DNA from: Siphonodentalium dalli
Lineage: Eukaryota > Mollusca > Scaphopoda > Gadilida > Siphonodentaliidae
Reading direction: 5' to 3'
Assembly: GCA_032622095.1 (NCBI GenBank)
Contig: CP136065.1
Span: 157,485,577-157,549,576 of the forward strand
Length of the DNA: 64,000 nucleotides
A model generated the notes under the pieces. It did no database searches. It was not told the origin of the DNA and was given only the letters and a program-made list of their open reading frames with translations. Shown here in pieces: positions 11,301 through 24,000 of the stretch (positions are counted from its first letter, which is position 1; every line of letters begins with the position of its first letter). Made by a program: the position numbers and the translations under genes.

Positions 11301-14300
11301 CACGATGACAACTATTCTAAGTCCCCATTTCCTTCACCATGGCTCAATAAAGAGCGTTCCATGTTAAGAGTTTTCCTAATATGGTACGAATAAAAAGAGT
11401 TTAATAAAGCGGAAATTGCTATGACAATGATGGAAGGATATATAAAGCATGCATATCGGAAGTTCATGTACATGTATTGAACTGTATTGTTGTAATCAGT
11501 AAACAATCACTAGAACAACTATTCTAAGTCGAGTCCCTTTACCTTGACACAATAAAGAGCGTTCACTATTACGATATATTGCGAATAAAGAGCACTTGAA
11601 TATGTGATTCAATATTAAACCGGATTATTATCCCTCCTTCAAAAAGTGTTATATATGATTGGATGTTTAAACGAACCACGGCGAACATTTATATATTTTA
11701 TAACCCTATTGTTATGCGTAATTGACACATAGAGGTCGATTTATGACCTGGATATTCAATAGACCGCATCGCTAGAGTGCTAATTTTATAGGCCAATAAC
11801 CATGCATAGATGCAGTGAATTTCCATCAGTGACAGTCGGCTAGATTGTTTTAGGGTGGGGGAAGCAATATTCCGAAATATATATAAACACCATATTGCCC
11901 AAATATATACATGATTCATAACCAAGGAAAAATTAACTTATCATATCATATTGGTAATGAATGACTTGATTATAATTGATTAAATCCGACAGCAATAAAC
12001 CAATTTTGTGTTGTTTTACCGCGTTACGATAAATTAAAATGAAACGCTCTTTATTGACACACGACTAATGGCATCTGGAAATTGGAATGTTTACGAGATG
12101 ATAATTGCCTAATAACTATGCAAGTCTTCGCGTATATATGCAATCTTGATATGCATATATAATATAACTTGGACTATTCCGGTAACGAAAACATATATAT
12201 AAACACGAGCACGCGTTTATATAGATAAATGCGCGCAAAACTGAATAATATACGGGCATGGCTTTATAGTAACAACACATCGCGATACATATAATAATAG
12301 TAATAATAACATTTAATTACGAGAAAGGCGATGTTTTCGGCGAAGTTTTGCATTCGCAGTGTGATAACGCGACAATCTTCAAAGGCCGCGATCGACTACA
12401 TGCAAACATAAAATACCGCCGTCGCGTATCTATGCGTTGTCAATGAGTTACCACGTGATCGATCACGTGCTATGCTTCTGTTTACATGTGACAATCACGT
12501 GATCGGGCTGATGATCACGTGACTTCGTCTACAACAAAATCTTCGGCTAACTTCGGAATTTGTTTTAATCGTTATAAAAATAACGATTGGCGGCCGAATA
12601 TTAGATTATATGCGCCCAATGGACATTTTATATATATATTATCGGTATATTGAAAGAAAATAATATTGTTTTTTCAGGACCGTATTCCTTTAAGAAAATA
12701 AAAAATTCAGAATCTGCAGGGATGGGGTGTGTTTATGCTATTTGGAATCATGCACTTTTTCAGACAAGGATTAACTCCACATATCGATCAGAACAAAATT
12801 TCAAATTTGGCCAAGTGGATGAGCTCAGCTTTACTAGAAAATGACAGGAATTTCATTACCTGCCTGAATGCAAAATCGTTCAAAGTGGCAATTGCATTAA
12901 AAATCCATGCAATCACCCGCTCAAGGATGAAGTCTACACAAAATAGGGGTACAGCCCTCAGCCAATTAGAAGAAGAGAATGTCTTGTCTGATGAAATGTA
13001 TTCCTTTAATTGTATACTTTCAGGTCAGTATCATCTTGATAATGACAACATGGAGTACTACCTCCAAATGGAGATATGGAAGGGCAACATTGGAAGTGCT
13101 TTGAAGTTCGCCAAGGAGAGGGAGGAGCTTTCTGATTGGCTGGTTGCCATGGCACCACTTGGTGAGTTGGATTTAAATATTAGATTAATTTCTATCTCAC
13201 AATTAATTTACATGGAGAAACTGACAAAATGGGTTAACAGTGATATATGTCTTGACTTTTCTTCTACAATTTAGTGTATAACATGCACCCTTTCTATAGT
13301 AAATATTCATTGACGAGGAGTTCACATATGAAATGCTCTTTTCCCACCAATGAATATGAATTATTCTGCTCTTGAGTGATATTTTCGCATGTCTGTGATC
13401 TGCTTTTGTTACCCCGCAAACACCTCCAAATGAATAATAGACCAGACCATACCATTCCTACAGTAGTGCCCTAAATAATCAACTCCTTAACCACAACAGA
13501 ATTATGGGTAACTTTTCAGGATTTAGTTGGAAATATGGCTTGTTGCCATTCATCGGAAAGCTCTCGCTGTGAGATTTCCGATGAATGGCAACAAGCCATA
13601 TTTCCGACTAAATCCTGAAAAATTAACCATAATTCTGCTGTGGTTAAGGAGTTGATTATTTAGGGCATTATTGTATGTAAGTGAATGGGACAATCCATTC
13701 AGTATAGAAAGGGTTAAGATTGAAAACTTTCCTGCTGTTGCTGCAGCTTACTGTCAGAATTGTAGGCGTTCAACACAGTGTGATGTCCATATGAACGCAA
13801 CCACGATTCAAACTCATGACATCTTCACAACATGCAACTTAAATGAAAAATCCTGGTGCTCACGAATGGATTCCACTGTGAAGCATTGCTCACTCATATC
13901 CCATATCCATTGATCAACTTATCGAAAATTTACTTTGTCCATTCCGGGATATAGTTCAGCCATGGGTTAATAGATCGATACGAAATTTGGTATGGAGGTT
14001 TGCCATCGAGACTGCTTAAAAACAAAACCCAATGACATTGTTTGCATTATCCATTCTAGAGCTGTACTTCTTTATCTATCTAGAAATAGTTGTTTTCTCT
14101 CTGGCTGTGCGACTTAACAGATCATAACCTTTTCATGACGTGAGCTGCGCTGGTGGAAAATAAGGAGTCTCGCATATACTAGTATAAGAGAATGCGTTGG
14201 CTTTCACAAAATTTCACGAAGCACCATTCGTGGAAAGGTTAATTAAATTTGTATGTAGGTTTACCATTAGGGAGTGCTTTCATGTTACATTGTTAAAATT

Positions 14301-15020
14301 TATCTTTTCCCCATTCAAAATATTTGTTGATTAAGCGCATACTCATTTCTTCTCTAAAATTCATTTATTACCTTCAATCAATCAATCACATCAAATTCTC
14401 AATTGTTCTTTATCTTAATCATCTTAACTAGAGCTCAACTGTCATACATATGTCTACACCTATTGTTCTAAATTTCCGATGGCAAGCCCTTCTGTTAATT
14501 AGTCTGCTTCAGTCATGCACACTTTGTTTAACCCTTTCAGTGCCAAGTCCGATTTTTGTATCAACCCATATTGGTTGATAACAAAAATCGGACTTGGCAC
14601 TGAAAGGGTTAAACAAAGTGTGCATGACTGAAGCTCTAAGAGCTCTTTCCATCAATGTATCACATTATTATAATCAATAAATTTGAAAAATGATCAAGGA
14701 AATATGGGTTGATACAAAAATCGGACTTGGCACTGAAAGGGTTAAGTAAAGTTGGATATATAGAGTTATGTTGGGAAATAAGGGGGGGGGGGGGGGGGGA
14801 AGCACACGTCTATTACTCACTAGTAAGAGATAAGAAAATATCTAATATAAATTAGTTCATCTTTAGACTTCATTCTTCATGGCACCTGGTTCGTCTTTTA
14901 TTATATTGTAATTCATAGGCAACCGATAGACATTACTGTTTACTGTTGTGCATTCTATTACATGTGTTTTGATTTCTACAATAAATAATGTTATCATTAC
15001 AACATGTCTGGAGTCCATTG

Positions 15021-15053
<33 letters not shown>

Positions 15054-18000
15054 TCCTCGACATCTACCTGAGCTAAATTCTTCCCGGATACCCACATATT
15101 ACGGTTTTCGTCCATTAAATTTTACCAGAGTTACGGCCCTTGTTTGACTTGGAAATTTGTGAATTGTGGATTTGGGATATATAGTTGAGACCTTCGTCCG
15201 TGTGTGCAGGTTTTTGTCTGCACTTTTATTCCAGAGTTATGGCCCTTTGCCAGAGACATGACCCGGGGTTTGTTTTTTCTGCAATTTTTTTTCCATAGTT
15301 ATGGCCCTTTGCCAGAATTATGACCCGGGTTTAATCTAAGAGAATGCCCCACACTATTACTTCATTTTCTCTCTAAATATAGCCAATATTGTGTATACAG
15401 TCAGGGGCATTGGCCCATGTTTGGCGTTGCCCTTGTTTTGCTCGGGTTGCTTAAATTGCATATCAATAATATTGCACAGTCATTATCATTGATATTAAAT
15501 GCAGCCGAATTGCGTTGTCAATGAACTTTAACCAAATCCCTAATGCCAGTGTATCATGGCACCTCTAGCACGCATGTCACATGCAAATTTTATAAGCTGA
15601 CAATGATAGAATGTGCTACAAATCGTTTGAATCGACTCTCAATGATGGCATGCGAATCCCGATAGGGAGAGAAATAATTCATGCATCTTGGTGATATTTC
15701 GATTTAAATGTTAATTTCGTGAGGATATTACATGTACTGTCAATACTGAATTTTAACTGTTTAAAGTGAAGTGAATCACTTTGCTTTGATGTTTAACCCG
15801 TTCTATACTCAATGGTTTCTCTCATTCAGTTATAAAGGTATACATTGGAATGGTCTATTATTCATTTGGAGCCAGATTGGAGGGGTGTTCAGAATAAATT
15901 ACCTAAAAAAAAGATAATACAAGTGTTGAAGGATTCATATTCATTCGTTGGAAATGTTCACATAATAAGTTCAACCTATGTAATGGGAACTACTCATCAG
16001 TGAGTATTTAGTAAAGAAACAGTTAAAAGTGCATAGCAAATAACCGTAATCAACGCAAGTTATTTTCATTAATTTAGCAAAGTCGGCTGGCCATGTGCAC
16101 CACTCATCATTTCGATTTTCATTGTATGGAGATCTCCCTGTTCAATGTCATAAATTAGTGTGTTATTTGGAATAGAAATGCCAACAAAACACACAATTTA
16201 ATCATAAACCAATCACACTGCCGACTTTTGTTTGGATGTTTTAAGTAATAGGGTGGTACATGTATTTATGAATAATGATGTAAAGACCAGCCGAATGTTG
16301 ATTTAAAAAAATGGCCGGTTATAGTCAGTTTGTTCCATTCCTTATCAACCTGTTTCAGTTGGACTGTGTGCTGACGTAACTGCCTTAAATGGCCAGTTTG
16401 TTTGTTAAAGGATTAACCCTTTGAGTGCCAGGTCCGATTTTTGTATCAACCCATATACCCTGTGCCAATGCATTCTCTTATATATGCGAGTCGACCATAG
16501 GTCGCCTCGCATATATAAGAGAATGCATTGGCTTAACAATTCTTCTTTTTTCTTGTTTTTTTACAATTTTTTACAATTTTAATATATTTTATTATATTCT
16601 TTAACAGACTTATTGTGTAGGTTTAGGGCCGATAATATCGGCCCCTGGCACTCAAAGGGTTAAGCATAATACACCCGCTCATCTAATATCACCAATGATG
16701 GTAATAATAATGTCACAATTGTGAAAGTAACCCGGTTTATTCCATAGAAAACATTATATATGTTCTGAACTCCACAAGAGTTGTCAACTGAAAGCAGTAA
16801 TTTAATGTTCAAAATATATTTGATCACAATGTTGACATTATTTCAAAAGAATACAAATTCATTTGCTCGCAAAACATACCAGTTCAGTCTTCTCTAGACG
16901 TAAACAAACAGATAAAATGAGAGGTTACTATGAATAACATGCCACATACTGCTGTGCCTAATTTAACACAAGAGTTTGATAATAATATATGACTGCAAGA
17001 TATCACTCTCTCCAACAAATGTAGCATTTTATGTTGATTTGTATGATAAAGTCAATAATAAAATTGATGAAAAAACCCGCCACTGGATCTGGGCGTAAAG
17101 ACGCTATAGAAGAGTAAGGCAACCGTACTTCAATGTAAACCAGTATTATCCCTATTGATTTCACTAGCTTGTTGACAAATATCCAGCAGAACTATCGTTT
17201 AACCCTTTGATGACTGGAGCTTCCTGAATTTTAAACTGCCAATGCATTCTCATTTTATGCGAGTCGCCTATAGGGTGCCTCGCTTATATAAGAATGCATT
17301 GCCCTAACAATATTTACCTTGATCTTGTAAGGCAGTGCATTCTCTTATATATGTGAGGCTTCCTATGGGAGACTTGCATATATAAAAGAATGCACTGGCA
17401 CAGGATCTTTAATGTTGCAGCTCCCATCATGAAAGGTTAACCCTTTGTCTAACTTGGGTTGGTTTATTACTCATTTTGAGGGATTTTCAGGGAAGTATAA
17501 ACAGACGAAAATATAATACAAGTGCAGAATGATTCCTATTAAATGGAAGAAAATGTTCAGATATTTAGTTCAACAAATGACCTATGGCTGTTTGTTGAAC
17601 TTGTTATCTGAAAATTTCCTTTGGGATAACTACTCGTCAATGAGCATTCAGTAAATAAAGGGTTAAAATCAATTGTTGAATCAAGTTCAATCAATTCAAC
17701 AAATCAATTCAACATCTATCAGTTTCTACTGCTCAGTAGCCCAAATTAGAAGAAAACATTGTTGATAAATGTTTGACGGAGACAGGTTACGAGATGCCCA
17801 TTTAGCTGCAGTGCTCCAGGCGTTTTACTCTTTCCGGCAATGTTCTATTTTCATCCCCAATATCCATAGAGTGCAATAACATTGTTGATGTATTGGCTTT
17901 CCATTGACATAAGAGCCCTGCTTTCCAGCAAAATAGAAATCTCAATCAAACAAGAGTTAATCTCACAGGCACACACTATCTGATGCTGCCAGGCCTCAAT

Positions 18001-21000
18001 CTATGGTGCTGGTCATTTGCAGAATGAGGCTCCCAGATGGTGAATCTAGTGACGCTGCTCCGCGCAGTCGGCTAGCATCACTTAATTCAACCTCTAGAAC
18101 CTTATTCTGCATGACCTCATCTGCTATGGGAGCCTTGACACAGATTTAAGTTCCCAGATGGTGATGATGTGCACCAATTGGACATCTCGATTGTGCACTG
18201 TGTTTTATCACATAATTTGGCCATAAAGCAGTTTCATAATTATCGGTAATAGACACGTTTAATATCAGCGCGTGCGATGACGTCACGGCGTTCTTCAAAT
18301 AACTTGCGGTCGCTGTAGTTTATGATTGTTGTTTTCGATGAATATTTCGCGTTGCTTCGGGTTTATTTGATCATATGATAAAAGGTATCTCACACTCGTC
18401 ATATTTTATACGTAATTTATCAACCTCGTCCTCTAAATTCTATTTGAGCCTCGGTAAACCTCGGCTCAAATCGAATTTAGTGAACTCGGTTGATAAATTC
18501 CGTATAAAATAGAAACTCATGTGAGATCCTCTATATCTGCCAATTTGGGAATAGAAACTAAACTAAAAAAGAAAAGAAACTTTCTCAAGAAGTTTCTAAA
18601 CAAACTAAAAAAAAAACAGTTAATTTGATAACAAAGATACCTGGATGCTGCCAATTGCTTCTAAGTTCCAATCGGCATTGACTTTGTCTATTTGGCACTT
18701 GTCGCTTATTCACTTTGTGTGAATTCTTTTAATAGAACTGCTATGACGTCTGTAAATATTACGGACGTAAAAGTGCACGCCGTGTGCTGTATGGTCTATA
18801 GGTACCACGGACCTACTTAGCACACTAGCAGTAGGCCATTAATCATAACTGGAATTCAGAGATTGGTGCACCGGAATAACTATCTTGAAGTTTCAAACAG
18901 TGTATGATGTTCCAAGATTGTGAATGATAATAGCATTACAACTGAGTCAGTTTTATGGTTCTTGTGATATTCCAGTTATATTTTTTCCACTGGAAAATGG
19001 CAATAACGTCAACAGCCCAGCACATGATGTCATAACATCATTTTATAGCAGCAAAACAGTTAATACTCAATGATGGGGTGTTGAGCTAGTAACAGCCAAA
19101 TGCTGTTTGTTGAACAAATTCCAGGCTGGATATTGATACAAATTAATCCAAAGTGGTTTCTATGCATGTCGTATGCTTATAAAATCTTAACATCCTTACA
19201 AATTACGAATAGAACACTGCATTAACCCTTCCTATACTGAATGGATTCTCCCACTCAGTTATAAAAGTTTACATTGGTCTATTATTCATCTGGAGGGACA
19301 TTCAGGAAAATTATGCAGACGACAGATAATAAAAGTGCAGAAGAAACTCTGTTTATCAGAGGGAAATGTTCAGATAATAATTTCAACATGGTTATCTGTT
19401 GAACTTATTATCTGAACATTTCCTAAGGGATAACTACTCGTCAATGAGTATTTAGTATAGAAAGGGTTAAAATTGATTCTGGCTGAATTTGTTTGGGGGG
19501 AGGGGGCTGTTGTGATTCTAATTTGATGCAGATGATATATATATTTATTGGCCATTTTGTGTAGACAATTCACAGGTGCCTGGAATGAAAATCAGGCCTG
19601 TCGAAAAAAAACATGGGGAGAGTATGTGGAGCGCAAAGAGAATAATCAAACCAAATAATGTCAGGAAAGTACCTAATTTACGGTTATAAAATTAACCATT
19701 TGACTAATTAATGGAATTGGCCGTTCTGTTTTTTGTATTTTAACCCTTTCTTTACTATATACTCATTGACGAGTAGTTTCCTTAAGAAATGTTCAACAAA
19801 AGAACATATGTTAGGTCATTTGTTTAATTATTATCTGAACATTTCCTGCGATTGAATAGGATTCCTATATATAGCACTATATCTGCATTTTCTATTTTCT
19901 GTCATCTGCTTATTTTTTCCCCGAAAACTCCTCAAGATGAATAATAGACCATTCCAGTGTATAATTTTATAACTGAGTGGGAGAATCCATTTAGTAAAGA
20001 AAAGGTTAAGATACTGTAAGCGTACAATTTCACCAACACCACTGTTAACACATTTGTATTCCTAAATAACAGGGTTCAGGTCAAGGTTAATGTCAAGTGT
20101 TGATGCTGGCATCTTTGGGGCTTCAATGATAGCCCACGTCATTGACTGGATCGGATATCAGATCCGATAACCGATCCGATTGCTGATCCATCGGAATCAA
20201 CATGCACACTTTTTAGCTTCTTTCGCGAGTTTGGCTGTGTGCTGATCTGTGGTTGAGCTGTTTTTAAGAACAAATTAAATTCTATGATACTCAACTTATT
20301 GATTTGTTGCAGCCATATCTGTTACTCTATGGGCTTTCCTCAAATTGCAAATAATCATTGATACTTGATGCGGTGGATTAGATTAAGATTATTGTGGGTG
20401 GGGGTTCCAGTAGGCTTCTGTACGGGTTAGTAGAAACATGACTATTTTTTTAGGCCAATGGCATGCAGTGCATTAAAAATACTTTCCAACATTAAATTTC
20501 AGGCTTAAATAAATTGTCATTCAACTGCAACGATGGTCCATCTATGATTTCAACCCTTTGGTTAATGATTTAAATAATTCTCCCATTCAGTTTGAAATTT
20601 ATAAATTGATATGGATCATTCTTAAATTTAAGCACTAAATACAGACTAAATACTAGAATTTTCTGTATGAGGGTACCTTCATGGTGTAATCAACTCCTCC
20701 TACAGTTTTCATCCTAGAGATTTGTAACTTCAGAATATTGTTGCCCATATATTGAAGATGTGCAGCATGTATATAGATGACGGATTTTTTTTTTTTTTTA
20801 AGGAGTTATTAACCCTTTTTGACTTAGAAAACATTTTTTATAATTTTCTGTATGAGGGTACCTTCTTGGTGTAATCAACTCCTCCTACAGTTTTGATCGT
20901 AGATATTTGAAACTTCAGAGTATTGTTACCCACATATTGGAGATGTGCAACATCTATATATATGACGGAAAAAATATTTTGTTATGGAGGTATTAACCCT

Positions 21001-24000
21001 TTTCAACTTAGAAAATTTCAACATTTTTTTTTAATTTCTTCAACAAAGCGGCATCGACTTGCCACTTTTTCGGGGGACACTGTGGTCTGCTGACCTTTTA
21101 TTTTCATTAAATTGAAATTTAAACGAAATAACTATACTGATGACAATTATACAAATGTGTACTAATATGACCACTACATTAATAATGGAGTCTTGGATAT
21201 TGTGATGGCTGATATTGTATAGTCCTGACAATTTACAGTTATATACCTAAGTACATCTACTATTGAATTAATGTGACTGTCTTGTGTATGTACTATGTAA
21301 TGTGATTTGCATGTTTCTTCGATAATTATAACTGTGAAAAACAATAGAATACTCGATTCGATATCCATCCAAATTGATTAGTTGATGCCATGTTACACTG
21401 TTTATGACAAATAGTTCCATACTCATTCAGTTGCATGTTTGTCGCATTGATAGGGTGCTACATAGTGTTGGCCAGTGTTACTCTACTAATACATTTTAAG
21501 GAAAGTGACATGTACAAAGTACATCTATACATTGTTTTCGTGGCATCAAATGTTTAATAGATATTAACCACTTGAATGCGTCAATACATCGTTGCTAATT
21601 GATATGACTGCAAATATGCAATAATATTCGCGATAGTTTATTATAACTGAAGTAAAATAGTGGACCGGACCGGAGAGTACCGGACCGGCGACAAAAAGCG
21701 GTCCGGACCGGGGTCCACCCCTGGACCGCGGACCGGACCGGTCCAAAGCTGTCCAGTCCGCATCACTACTAAATACCTAAACAAAAATTAAAGTCCCCCC
21801 CCCTCATATAATACCCTATATCTTCTAAGTTATTCATCAGATCGTTTTGAAATTTTTAACGAATTGAGAATATGGTAAATGCAGAACGTTGTTGCAGTTA
21901 ATTATCCAGATGGTTTTCTAACCTGCTTCTGAATGTCGCTTGATTGGAAAATTTGCCATTTAACAAAATCACACTTTCAACTTTCATGTTGTTGAGTTAA
22001 CTGGGTGATTAGTGTTTGTGAAGTGTCACCAGCCATATTACTGTATGAGGTTTTCAAAATTCAATCCATTAGCATGGGCTACAGGCCGGAGTGTTCGTCT
22101 GATCATTATGAAATTTGTCATGTCTGTTGACATTAACATGTAGATGGGAAAGAATCATTTTGGGATCATTCAGCAAAAAAACAAATTTCAATCCATTAGC
22201 ACTGGCTACAGGCCGAACTGTTCGTCTGATCATCATGAAATTTGTCGTGGATGTTAATATTGACACATAGATGGGAATGAGTCATTTTGGGCTCATTCAG
22301 CCATAAAACATGGCCGCCGGCTATCATCTTGGATTTTACTCTTTGCATGACTAAATCCTTTGACACGGGCTACAGGTCATACCTTTGATCGGATCATCAT
22401 GAAATTTGTCATGGCTGTTGACATTATCATTTAGATGGGAACGAGTCATTTTGGGGTCATTCGGCCATAAAACATGTCCACTGGCAGCCATCTTGGATTT
22501 TCCTCTTTGCATGACAAAATCCTTTGGCACGGGCTTAAAGTTGTACCTGGTCGGATCATTATGAAATTTGTCATGGCTGTTGACATTGACATGTAGATGG
22601 GAAACGAGTCATTCTGGGGTCATTCGGCAAAAAAACATGGCCACCAGCAGCCATCTTGAATTTCAAAATTCAATCCATTAGCATGGGCTACAGGCTGAAC
22701 TGTTCGTCTGATCATCATGAAATTTGTCATGGATGTTAATATTGATATGTAGATGGGAGCGAGTCATTTTGGGGTCATTCGGTCGTAAAACATACATGTA
22801 GCTGCCGTTTGCCATCTTGGATTTTACTCTTTGCATGACTAAATCCTTTGGCACACCCTACAGTCCCCTTCCCTCATCCGATCATCACAAACTTTTAGAT
22901 GGAAGCTATCAAATGTTTTTGAATTTCATTGGAAAACATAGCCACCATCGGTCATCTTGGGTTTTACTTTATATATATCTCTTCATGTTGATAATCTAGT
23001 ATTACTTAGACATTTCAACTTTCCGCATACCTAATCCCTCCATTGACTGTAACACATGAAATTATTCCCTTTCCAAGTTCCCTTTCCAAGAGCTACAATG
23101 TCATGACACTTTCATTTAATCAAGTTAACATCGGTTTCTATCAGTTTCAGCTGTCTTTGCCCAAATTGGAATGAAATGTGGGACGATAAATGTTTCACGG
23201 GGGCAGCTTGCGAGTTTCTATGATACACAATGTATTGATTCTTTGCAGCCATAGCAGTTACTCTATCGATTGAGTCCCTTATGGGCTTTCCTCAAATTGC
23301 AACAATCATTGATACTTGACGCGATGGATTATTGTGACGGTACGTCAGAACTTCTTATGATTCCTCGTACTTCCTCATTTGGATTAATTTCTTGATGGCA
23401 ATACAATAATAGTACAGACCATCGAAACTAGATGTGAAATACAGTAATGCCCTAAATAATCGACTCCTTAACGACAGCAGAATTATGGGTAATATTTCAG
23501 GATTTAGTCGGAAATATGGCTTGTTGCCATTCATCGGAAAGCTCTCACAGAGCTTTCCAATGAATGGCAAACAAGCCATATTCTGACTAAATCCTGAAAT
23601 ATTACCCATAATTCTGCTGTCGTTAAGGAGTCGATTATTCAGGGCATTACTGTAGTACCTGCTGACCTTTGTATGAACATTTGATATTGGTGCAAAATAA
23701 AGGGATAGGTTCAATTTAACCCATTCTTTACTCAATGGATTCTCCCATTATGTTATAAAAGTTATAATACATTGGAATAGTCTATTTGTCCTATGAAAAA
23801 TATTTCTCTGAACTAAAGAGGTCATTGTAGTCCGCCGTTCCGTTCATCCGTCCCAGATCATTTTTGGATCATATATTCAGGCATAAGTAATGAAATTAAA
23901 CAAAATTTGGTGTGTGAGCTTACTGGATCACATTTCAAATTTGAATTAGGTCGGCCCATTTTTAGCTCAACTTTACTTTGTAAAGTTTGAGCTATTGCCA

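Larger units (their letters stand above)
10527..12693 (+). mobile_element. Kolobok-like DNA transposon, copy 2, THAP remnant
   Basis: TTAA at 10527-10530 and 12690-12693 flank the same termini as copy 1. Nearly collinear with copy 1 over its whole ~2.1 kb, with small indels. Each copy has its own TTAA pair and they are separated by unrelated sequence, so these are two insertions rather than one segmental duplication. Copy 2 lacks the MPYKC start of the THAP domain but keeps the following segment. Confidence 0.75.

Noticed and set aside
8046-12693. A single segmental tandem duplication of host DNA
   Set aside because: Each copy has its own TTAA pair and inverted ends, and the 372-bp spacer is unrelated to the flanks, so two insertions fit better.
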